37,730 nucleotides of DNA from Candidatus Woesearchaeota archaeon (lineage in GTDB: Archaea > Nanobdellota > Nanobdellia > Woesearchaeales > CG1-02-33-12), in assembly GCA_017609385.1 (NCBI GenBank), contig JAFCEA010000004.1, positions 1 to 37,730 of the forward strand, given 5' to 3'. Made by a program: the position numbers and the translations under genes. The stretch's first letter is position 1. The number at the start of each line of letters is the position of its first letter. Below, one piece after another: positions 31,591 to 37,730 of this stretch. A model generated the notes under the pieces. The model was not told where the DNA came from. It saw nothing but the letters and a program-made list of their open reading frames with translations, and searched no databases.

Positions 31591-32865
31591 ATGTATAAGG
31601 CTAGCCGGTATAATAATTTTTTTTTGGAAAAAGATTCTATTTTTTTGTTTAATTCATTTAGCAGGGCTTCTATTAAAGTCAAAAAAGCTGAGTTAGGAAA
31701 AGTAAAGGCTATATTAAGAAAAAAAGATCCATGTACAGGAAAAAATAAGAAATATCAGGATATATTGATAAAAAATGGTTTTATTTTATCAGGTAATATC
31801 AATGAAATTGAAATTCTTGAATATTTATATAATGCAAATTATTTCCAAACAGATAAAATCACTGTTGCATTAGTACCAACATTACGATGTAATTTTAAAT
31901 GCCCCTATTGTTTTGAGGCAGGACGCGGAAAAGAAAATAATGAAGTTAAAGACTATTTTGATGTTTTAAAGAAGTTTGCTAATAAAAATTTTTGTAATAA
32001 AAAAAGAGTACATATTAGCTTATTTGGTGGAGAACCTCTTTTAAAAAAAGATGAAATTTTTTCTTATCTAGATTACCTATCAATACAAAGTAAAAAATAT
32101 GGTTATGAGTTAAGTACTGATATTGTAACAAATGGATTCTTATTGGATGAAGATACAGTTAGTGCATTATTAAAGTATAATTGTGTTTCAATTCAAGTTA
32201 CCTTAGATGGTCATAAAGAAACTCACAATAAACTTCGTGTATTACATAATAATGGTAAAACCTTTGACACGATTGTCAATAATTTTACAACAGCAATACG
32301 ATATGCTATTAAAATAAAATCAAATATTCAGTTTGTACTACGAATAAATTTATTAAATCAAAGTGTTGATGATGTTAAGTCAATTTTTAATTTGTTTGAT
32401 AAGGACGAGAGAAAAAAAATAAATATATATTTTAGGCCAATCTATTCAACTAGTCATTGCAATGTATCTAGTAGTAATACAATTTTTGATTTAAAAAAAT
32501 TTTATGATGAAGCAAATAAGTATGGATTTAGTATACTTAAAAGTACTTATTATCTACAATATTGTGAATCAGATGGAGGAATTAATTTTTTTTATGTTAC
32601 CCCTGATTTAAAAATATGGAAATGCATAAACGAATCGACAGAAACAGCTGATATTGGCTATATTGATAAAACAGGTACTACACAACTAAATTCAATGCAT
32701 ATAGCAAAGTGGTATCAAAAATCAAATCCTTTCAAGGATGAAAAATGCCGGAAGTGTTATTATTTACCAGTATGTTATGGTGGGTGTCCTCTTCATTATA
32801 TTAAAACAGGAAAACGGAGATGTACAAGTAAAGATATGACTATAACTCCTTATTTTTATTCGTGA
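31591..32865 (+). CDS. radical SAM/SPASM peptide maturase
   Basis: A 424-residue enzyme. The radical SAM cluster motif is CNFKCPYC (Cys100, 104, 107, C-x3-C-x2-C), with the SAM-binding GGEP at 146-149. The SPASM tail offers Cys345, 386, 389, 395, 399 and 411 (CRKCYYLPVCYGGC) for auxiliary [4Fe-4S] clusters. Residues 1-90 (YNNFFLEKDSIFLFNSFSRAS) resemble the N-terminus of peptide-modifying maturases and may bind the leader. Eight of 14 Arg codons are CGN, whereas neighbouring genes use almost only AGA/AGG, a sign of transfer. It probably cross-links the Cys of the precursor at 31232. Confidence 0.88.
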   Translation: MYKASRYNNFFLEKDSIFLFNSFSRASIKVKKAELGKVKAILRKKDPCTGKNKKYQDILIKNGFILSGNINEIEILEYLYNANYFQTDKITVALVPTLRCNFKCPYCFEAGRGKENNEVKDYFDVLKKFANKNFCNKKRVHISLFGGEPLLKKDEIFSYLDYLSIQSKKYGYELSTDIVTNGFLLDEDTVSALLKYNCVSIQVTLDGHKETHNKLRVLHNNGKTFDTIVNNFTTAIRYAIKIKSNIQFVLRINLLNQSVDDVKSIFNLFDKDERKKINIYFRPIYSTSHCNVSSSNTIFDLKKFYDEANKYGFSILKSTYYLQYCESDGGINFFYVTPDLKIWKCINESTETADIGYIDKTGTTQLNSMHIAKWYQKSNPFKDEKCRKCYYLPVCYGGCPLHYIKTGKRRCTSKDMTITPYFYS

Positions 32866-33108
32866 GAATCAATAACACTTAACGTGTATCTGAAGTCCTG
32901 AACAAGCGAGCAATTTGGATGGAGTAGCGAAGATGAAGCACACCCACATATTAAAATGGAGTTCTTTGTTTACATTATTGAAAACTTGTGCTCATGAATT
33001 GAAGCTGTTTAGACTTTGTTATAAGCAGTTGCTAAGTAATTGATTTCTTTTTTTTGTTTAGTCGTCTAAGCGAAGCCAAGCCCCTTGTATTGATGTCAAT
33101 AATAGAAC
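32866..33108. other. gene-free stretch after the maturase
   Basis: 243 bases with no credible gene. A few short inverted repeats are visible (AGCACA at about 32937 with TGTGCT at about 32990). Its composition is less AT-rich in places than the surrounding intergenic DNA. A segment near 32892-32910 loosely resembles the hairpin region at 31506. I cannot assign a role. Confidence 0.3.
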
Positions 33109-33400
33109 CCCTTTTTTCTAGTTGATTTATGTTTTCTTTTTTCCTTAACAACAGACTCTGCTGTATTTATCCTTGGTTTTATCTCATCTATTTTTGTTAT
33201 TACATTCCTTAACTCATCATTTCTTTGCTTTTTCTGCATTTTTTTCTTCAAGGTCAGAAACTATCCAACTAAATTCCTTTGTTTTCTCTTTTATTTCTCT
33301 TATTATAATTTGACTATTTTCCCAAGTTTTTATATTTAATTAAACTAAAAACCATATATCATAAAAATTACTACTCCTAAATAGAAAAATATTTAAGCAA
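33109..33400 (-). pseudogene. decayed partial copy of the rad50 5' region and promoter
   Basis: Positions 33109-33323 match 30021-30239 inside rad50, and 33318-33400 match 30780-30870 upstream of rad50, in the same orientation. The join falls in TTTCCC, which occurs at both source points, so 546 bases were lost by microhomology. A 2-base deletion near 33223-33245 breaks the frame, and no start codon remains. Similarity is roughly 85-90% by eye. It shows a past tandem duplication around the RiPP genes. Confidence 0.85.
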
Positions 33401-33420
33401 GTGATGTTATTTCTTGAAAA

Positions 33421-33735
33421 ATGGGAGAATATAAAGGTATTTTAGATACAGAACTATATCAATTTGCCTGTTGCTCATATAAAAAATATAGGGAATATGC
33501 CAGTAATTTAACTGAGGAAAACAAAGAAAAATGTTGGAAGATATATAATTCCCTTAAAGGGATTAGTCCCGGGCTCTTAGATAGAGAAAATATTGTTCAA
33601 AAAATTGAGGAAATCCAGAAAAATAAAAAATTTAATTTAAATATAAGACAGAAAAAAGGATATTATTCAATAGATGTTCAAATGCAGGATTTGAATATAG
33701 AGATTGCGCATTTTGAGGCTGTTAAGTTTAAATAG
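33421..33735 (+). CDS. uncharacterised 104-residue protein
   Basis: I do not recognise it. It is basic and largely helical, with a Tyr/Cys-rich N-terminal part (ELYQFACCSYKKYREYA) and a beta-like C-terminus (YYSIDVQMQDLNIEIAHFEAVKF). Arg codons are all AGR, like the host. The ATG lies about 28 bases after the duplicated TATA box (about 33387-33396), so it may be leaderless. Its first codons align with the ribosome binding site of the gene at 30922, hence it arose at the end of the duplicated segment. The paralogue at 33749 follows after 13 bases. Confidence 0.6.
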   Translation: MGEYKGILDTELYQFACCSYKKYREYASNLTEENKEKCWKIYNSLKGISPGLLDRENIVQKIEEIQKNKKFNLNIRQKKGYYSIDVQMQDLNIEIAHFEAVKFK

Positions 33736-33748
33736 TGAGGAAGAAAAA

Positions 33749-33979
33749 ATGAAGACAAGAAAAATAGAAGAAATATTAAGCGGGGAAATTATAAATATAA
33801 CAGAGAAAGAAAATTGTATTCATATATTAGTTAAGGTTTCTGAAGGTGAGTCACTAGTGATTCATTACAATGGCTATAACCCATTGTTTAACAAAAAAAT
33901 AATTGGTAAGGACATTATCTACGCAAAAGATAATAAATTGTATGTTGGAGACCATAACAAATACGTTGAAATAAATTAA
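33749..33979 (+). CDS. small protein, paralogue of the one at 30922
   Basis: A 76-residue protein of unknown function, beta-rich: KIEEILSGEIINITEKEN, SLVIHYNGYNPLFNKKII, DIIYAKDNKLYVGDHN. It shares IExIxxGEI, VIH, FNK and IYAK with the 65-residue protein at 30922 but has 11 more C-terminal residues. The start at 33749 is chosen for GAGG (33737-33740), 8 bases upstream. A longer frame from 33704 would overlap the preceding gene. Two members on either side of the RiPP genes may mean they take part in that system, or only that the segment was duplicated. Confidence 0.65.
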   Translation: MKTRKIEEILSGEIINITEKENCIHILVKVSEGESLVIHYNGYNPLFNKKIIGKDIIYAKDNKLYVGDHNKYVEIN

Positions 33980-34040
33980 CTTAAAAAATATTTTTTCTAA
34001 ACACAAATTTTTTAAATAATCTGCTTTTATATTTCTATTG

Positions 34041-34883
34041 ATGATAGTTGAAACGCTTCTGGAAACACTAAAAATCCTTGTTATAGTCTTTGTATTAATG
34101 GTTATTGTTGAATTTTTTGAGTTAAAATATGGGAATAAGATTAGGAAGAATATCACAAAAAAGCCATTAACCCAATATGGTTTATCATCTTTGCTGGGAG
34201 TTACACCTGGTTGTTTTGGTGCATTCTTTATTGTTTCATCTTATGCGCATGGCATTGTTGGCTTTGGTGCTTTGACTGCAGTTATGATTGCAACAGCAGG
34301 AGATGAGGCCTTTATTATGCTTGCAAAAATACCTGGAACTGCATTATTGATATTTTTCCTCTGCCTTATTCTTGGAGTTATTGCCGGCTTTTTAGCTGAC
34401 AAGCTTATTAAAAAAACAAAATTAAAAATATCCAGACCATGCGAGATTAAGATTCATAAAAAGCAGGATCTGCAGGGAAAATCATTTTTTACTCATTTTT
34501 TAAAAAAGCATGTTTATGGCCACATAATCAAAGAGCACATACCAAGATTATTTCTGTGGCTTTTCTTTACAATGTTAATAATAAACTCCTTAATGCTGAG
34601 ATTTGATATTGGATCAATACTGCCGCAAAATAAATTAGCATTAATATTTATAGCTGCCTTGGTTGGAATAATTCCTGTTTCAGGCCCGCATATTGTTTTT
34701 GTTTTATTATTTGCCCAGGGCATAATCCCATTTTCAGTATTGCTAGTAAGCTCAATAGTCCAGGACGGCCACGGCCTCCTGCCCTTGTTATCTTATTCTG
34801 TAAAAGATACATTTTATGTGAAGATATTTAATGTCTTGTTTGGCTTAGGAATAGGCTTAATACTTCTTGCTATTGGAATTTAA
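34041..34883 (+). CDS. putative manganese/arsenic-type transporter (DUF2899, ArsP_2-like)
   Basis: A polytopic membrane protein of 280 residues with about eight hydrophobic helices. It has the two internally related loops of the DUF2899/ArsP_2 family: LGVTPGCFGAFFIVSSYAHG in the N-half and GIIPVSGPHIVFVLLFAQG in the C-half, followed by SIVQDGHGLLPLL. Family members are annotated as Mn or arsenic efflux proteins; the substrate here is unknown. A TATA-like TTTAAATA (about 34010-34018) lies 23-31 bases before the ATG, suggesting a leaderless gene. An in-frame TTG at 34038 is the only other near start. Confidence 0.8.
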   Translation: MIVETLLETLKILVIVFVLMVIVEFFELKYGNKIRKNITKKPLTQYGLSSLLGVTPGCFGAFFIVSSYAHGIVGFGALTAVMIATAGDEAFIMLAKIPGTALLIFFLCLILGVIAGFLADKLIKKTKLKISRPCEIKIHKKQDLQGKSFFTHFLKKHVYGHIIKEHIPRLFLWLFFTMLIINSLMLRFDIGSILPQNKLALIFIAALVGIIPVSGPHIVFVLLFAQGIIPFSVLLVSSIVQDGHGLLPLLSYSVKDTFYVKIFNVLFGLGIGLILLAIGI

Positions 34884-34912
34884 CTGAAAAATAAAAGAAA
34901 TTGCTGATTTAC

Positions 34913-35779
34913 TTACCTTTTTATGAATGAAGCAGCACCTAAAATAGCAGCATCCTCTAACCTGCCCTTAATAATTATTGGGTTTTTATTTACATAGACC
35001 CTTTCTTTGACTGTTTTTTTCATGTTTTTTGAGAAAAATTTCCAAGCATTTGAAATACCGCCGCCAATAATTATAACATCAGGATCAAAAATATTTACAA
35101 AATTTGCAACAGCAATACCAAGATAAAAACCCATTTTTTCAAAAACTTTTATTGCTTTTTTGTTTCCCTTTAATGCAAGTTTATAGGCATCTAAAGGAGT
35201 TTTTGCCTTTAGGCCTTTTGCAAGCCTCATAATTCCTCTGGCGCTTATGTATTCTTCAAGACAGCCCCTATTTCCACATTTGCTTCTTGTTCCATCAAAT
35301 TTTATTGTCATATGACCAAGCTCTCCTGCATTAATTCTTCCATGAAATATTTTTTTATTAACAACAATCCCTCCTCCAACACCTGTGCCAATGGTTAGTC
35401 CAATAACACAGTTATGTTTTTTTCCACTGCCATAAAGAGCTTCTCCAAGAGTAAAGCAGTTAGCATCATTATCAACAAACACTGGAACCTTGAATTTTTT
35501 CTCTAATATTTTTTTTAGATTAACTTTTTTAAATGGAATATTCTTTGGGTTTATGATAAGGCCTTTTCTATAATCCAATGGTCCTGGAGAGCCTATCCCA
35601 ATTCCTACTACCTCTTTTGTCATTACATTGTTGATGGCCTTAACAAGATTTTTTATAACAATATTTTTTCCTTTGTTTGGCTCTGTTTTTACCTCTACCT
35701 TTTTAATCACTTTACCACCAAGAACTAATCCAGCCCTTATGTTAGTTCCTCCCAAGTCAACTCCAATAGTATATTTCAT
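34913..35779 (-). CDS. ROK-family sugar kinase (glucokinase-like)
   Basis: A 288-residue ROK kinase. The phosphate-1 loop is GVDLGGTNIRAGLV (residues 5-18), the catalytic Asp is in VDNDANCFTLGEA, and the phosphate-2 loop is TIGTGVGGGIV. The zinc motif reads SKCGNRGCLEE, where the first Cys of CxCGxxGCxE is Ser, so zinc binding may be altered. GGGISNAW is the adenosine motif. It phosphorylates glucose, mannose or an N-acyl hexosamine with ATP. It is co-oriented with the PGI/PMI gene upstream (57-base gap), so together they feed hexose phosphate metabolism. Confidence 0.9.
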   Translation of the reverse strand: MKYTIGVDLGGTNIRAGLVLGGKVIKKVEVKTEPNKGKNIVIKNLVKAINNVMTKEVVGIGIGSPGPLDYRKGLIINPKNIPFKKVNLKKILEKKFKVPVFVDNDANCFTLGEALYGSGKKHNCVIGLTIGTGVGGGIVVNKKIFHGRINAGELGHMTIKFDGTRSKCGNRGCLEEYISARGIMRLAKGLKAKTPLDAYKLALKGNKKAIKVFEKMGFYLGIAVANFVNIFDPDVIIIGGGISNAWKFFSKNMKKTVKERVYVNKNPIIIKGRLEDAAILGAASFIKR

Positions 35780-35836
35780 TTTCTAAAGTATTTTTTTAAG
35801 GTCTCTTATTTTGTTTATATAATAATCAATATAAGA

Positions 35837-36820
35837 TCACAACCCTTTTTTTAGCTCTTCAATCACCTCAACCGGTGTTGGGTCTGTGCCATACTTTAAT
35901 GCCAGGTAATAAGATGTTAGGTCACCAAGATAGATTGCTGAGAACAGCTTTGTTAAAAAACATTCTCCTTTAATAACCATCTCAGTTACATTAATGCCTG
36001 CCTCTGAGATAAGCCTTTTTGTTATATCAATTCTTTTCTTTACTTTAACATAATCATCATCATCTTTTATTATTATTACATGATACCCGGCCTTTATGTT
36101 GCCATATCCAACAAGCTCATTATGGTCTAATTCAGGAAATACATGACAGAATGCATGAACCTTTGCATTCTCATTAAACTGTGTTTTCCATCTGTATGCA
36201 ACAACACCCATTCTTTCTGAGGTATATATCAATGGTATTTTTTCAACAAGCTTTTCAGCAAGGTCCTGTGCCCTTTCCTTGAATTTAGGGTTTTTTAATG
36301 TCTTAATTGTCTTTTTTATATCCTCTACTGGATTATCAATGAAGTGTGAGTTATATAGCACAGTCAGCATAGGGAAGAACAAATAGGCAAGGGCTGCCCT
36401 TGGCTGAAATCCTTTTGGAATAATAATGCATGGTATTTTGCTTATTTTTGAGAGCTCTTCTAATTTTCCTCCAGTTGTTATGACTACCATGTTCATATTC
36501 TTTCTCTGAGCTGTTCTATAAGCAGAGATTGTTTCTTCTGTGTTCCCTGAGTATGATAGAATAAACAAAAGAGTTTCTTTTCCAACAAGTTCAGGCAGAA
36601 AATAATTTCTGTTAACCCTTACATCAATCTTATCTTTAAGATATGCCTTTAAAATATCTCCTGATACAGCGCTGCCTCCCATTCCAGCAACCATAATCCT
36701 CTTTATTGGCTCTGTTACCTTAACATCCTTTGCAAGCTTTACAGCCTCTGCTATTTGCTCAGGAATGCTTTCTAGAACTTCGATCATATTGGATTTATCT
36801 GTTTGATTGGTTTCATCCAT
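35837..36820 (-). CDS. bifunctional phosphoglucose/phosphomannose isomerase
   Basis: A 327-residue SIS-domain isomerase of the archaeal PGI/PMI family, interconverting glucose-6-P, mannose-6-P and fructose-6-P. The first SIS motif is MVAGMGGSAVSGDIL and the second ILSYSGNTEETISAY. ELDHNELVGY holds the expected catalytic Glu/His region. I start at ATG 36820 because GGTGG (36826-36830) lies 5 bases upstream; the frame is open to a GTG at 36829. It likely shares a transcript with the ROK kinase. Confidence 0.92.
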   Translation of the reverse strand: MDETNQTDKSNMIEVLESIPEQIAEAVKLAKDVKVTEPIKRIMVAGMGGSAVSGDILKAYLKDKIDVRVNRNYFLPELVGKETLLFILSYSGNTEETISAYRTAQRKNMNMVVITTGGKLEELSKISKIPCIIIPKGFQPRAALAYLFFPMLTVLYNSHFIDNPVEDIKKTIKTLKNPKFKERAQDLAEKLVEKIPLIYTSERMGVVAYRWKTQFNENAKVHAFCHVFPELDHNELVGYGNIKAGYHVIIIKDDDDYVKVKKRIDITKRLISEAGINVTEMVIKGECFLTKLFSAIYLGDLTSYYLALKYGTDPTPVEVIEELKKGL

Positions 36821-36890
36821 ATATACCACCCATCATAATACTTATTTGACTATTATTTATAGTTTTCTAAAAACAGTTAAGAGAAAACTT

Positions 36891-36898
36891 TTTAAACA
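36891..36898 (+). promoter_or_regulatory. TATA box of the L15e unit
   Basis: TTTAAACA preceded by AACTT, 22-29 bases before the ATG of the short leader frame at 36920. Confidence 0.5.
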
Positions 36899-36919
36899 AA
36901 CTAAAACTCCTGTTCTAAA

Positions 36920-36970
36920 ATGGATGTGGGCAGTTGCTTGCCTGAACTAAAACAAAATAATGGAGGCTAA
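36920..36970 (+). CDS. possible leaderless leader peptide of L15e
   Basis: A 16-residue frame, MDVGSCLPELKQNNGG. Its ATG falls at the predicted transcript start, and its TAA ends 2 bases before the L15e ATG. The L15e ribosome binding site GGAGG (36962-36966) lies inside its last codons, which would couple the two. GGCA-GTTGCT-TGCC inside it can form a small hairpin. It could equally be chance in a short leader. Confidence 0.35.
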   Translation: MDVGSCLPELKQNNGG

Positions 36971-36972
36971 AA

Positions 36973-37434
36973 ATGAGTTTATACAAATATGTGAGAATGC
37001 TTTGGAAAAGCCCAAAAAAGAATTTAAAGGGAATCTGGTCAAAAAGGCTTATTGAGTGGAGAAAAGAGCCAGTAACAATAAGGATTGAAAGGCCAACAAG
37101 AATTGATGCTGCTCGTTCTTTGGGTTATAAGGCAAAGCAGGGATATGTTGTTGTAAGGCAAAGGCTTATTCGTGGTGGAAGGCAAAGGCCCGATATAAAA
37201 AAAGGAAGAAGGCCAAAGCACAGCACACAAAGAAAAGTTCTTTCAAAAAACTATCAGCAGATAGCTGAAGAGAGAGTAAACAAAAAATACAAGAACTGCG
37301 AAGTCTTAAATTCTTATTATGTTGGGAAAGACGGCAAACATTTCTGGTATGAAGTGATTTTAGTAGATAAATCACACCCTTCAATAATAGCTGATAAAAG
37401 GATAAGCTGGAAGGAAAGGGCGCTGAAAAAGTAA
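36973..37434 (+). CDS. rpl15e: 50S ribosomal protein L15e, short form
   Basis: A 153-residue L15e (SLYKYVRMLWKSP; RIERPTRIDAARSLGYKAKQGYVVVRQR; EVLNSYYVGKDGKHFWYEVILVDKSHPSI). Archaeal L15e is usually about 190 residues and ends with a conserved GRxFRGLTSAGKKSRG tail; here it stops after ISWKERALKK. None of the frames downstream encodes the tail, so this is a real shortening rather than a frameshift. GGAGG lies 6 bases before the ATG. Confidence 0.93.
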   Translation: MSLYKYVRMLWKSPKKNLKGIWSKRLIEWRKEPVTIRIERPTRIDAARSLGYKAKQGYVVVRQRLIRGGRQRPDIKKGRRPKHSTQRKVLSKNYQQIAEERVNKKYKNCEVLNSYYVGKDGKHFWYEVILVDKSHPSIIADKRISWKERALKK

Positions 37435-37730
37435 GAAGCAAGCCAAATCAAAAGAAAAGAAGGATTTAATTCGAAACCTTTATAAATTTTAATCTTTTTA
37501 TTCTTTGCGGAAAAGAAGGGACTTTAGAGAAAGTAAAGCCAATGCAGAAGATAATAGATGAAGTTATTGATGAGATGGACTCATAATTAAACCAACATAT
37601 AATTAGTCTAATAGTTTTATATGCTCTGGCTTGGTAAGAAATTCCTCTTTCTTTAGGTCTTCGATAAATTCCCTTAAAAAATCAAAACATTTATATAAGA
37701 CCTATTACAATTATGTTATATATGTTACAA
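37435..37730. other. no clear gene; possible gene remnants
   Basis: A TATA-like TTTATAAA (about 37479) is followed by a frame without a start codon ending at 37586 (last residues MQKIIDEVIDEMDS). On the other strand, a startless frame ends at 37603 (EDLKKEEFLTKPEHIKLLD). Both look protein-like but lack starts, so they are probably remnants or edges of something outside the window. Confidence 0.3.

Noticed and set aside
32866..33060. Integron attC-like site after the maturase (ACTTAAC, TTATAAC and inverted repeats)
   Set aside because: The core motifs do not pair with each other, the inner stems do not stack as in attC, and no integrase is present.
37542..37586. Fourteen-residue frame MQKIIDEVIDEMDS
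   Set aside because: Too short, with no ribosome binding site; the frame is open upstream without a start, so it is more likely a remnant.

Overview
The window reads as a piece of an AT-rich archaeal chromosome. It carries split RNA polymerase genes (A'/A'' and B'/B''), EF-1A and EF-2, eukaryote-type ribosomal proteins (L7Ae, L15e, L24e, L30e, S28e), an archaeal histone, an archaeal prepilin peptidase, and TATA-box promoters often placed about 25 bases before a start codon (leaderless genes). Nearly every tRNA gene has an intron. Short genes, tight overlaps and a shortened L15e suggest a DPANN-type lineage (Woesearchaeota/Pacearchaeota-like). That placement is an inference, not something the sequence proves.

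Layout. 1-4.2 kb (+): tail of a superoxide reductase, an 8-oxoguanine glycosylase/lyase, a histone, a 457-residue protein of unknown role, tRNA-Ala, a DUF362 ferredoxin protein and a HIT protein. 4.2-5.8 kb: four tRNA genes (Met, Ser-CGA, Glu, Ser-GGA) with a methyltransferase and a small membrane protein. 5.8-11.1 kb (-): S10, EF-1A, EF-2, NDK, L24e, S28e and L7Ae. 11.3-17.5 kb: a small zinc-ribbon gene, a cis-prenyltransferase-like protein lacking its catalytic motifs, a prepilin peptidase, an HTH-CBS regulator, a phosphoesterase-Lhr helicase pair and a small unknown gene. 17.5-25.9 kb (-): the transcription operon rpoH-B''-B'-A'-A''-L30e-NusA-S12. S7 does not follow S12 as it usually does. 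25.9-28.3 kb (-): tRNA-Lys, -Asp, -Tyr and -Pro around a membrane-anchored beta-sandwich protein. 28.3-30.8 kb (-): Rad50. 30.8-34.0 kb (+): an accessory island with a probable ribosomally made peptide precursor, its radical SAM/SPASM maturase and paralogous small genes, bounded by a decayed second copy of the Rad50 5' region. 34.0-37.7 kb: a putative Mn/As-type transporter, a ROK sugar kinase, a phosphoglucose/phosphomannose isomerase and L15e.

Two things stand out. First, the island at 31.2-32.9 kb is a compact two-gene RiPP-type system: an 84-residue precursor with a C-terminal CGCTGNGSCR core, then a 424-residue SPASM radical SAM enzyme whose arginine codons differ from its neighbours. 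Second, four tRNA genes (Glu, Ser-GGA, Asp, Pro) carry introns in the T-loop between positions 59 and 60. Three of these are large and share sequence modules, and a related copy lies outside the tRNA directly after tRNA-Pro. Each can form a bulge-helix-bulge in which the intron pairs with the universal TTCR of the T-loop, which would explain how one intron family can enter different tRNAs.
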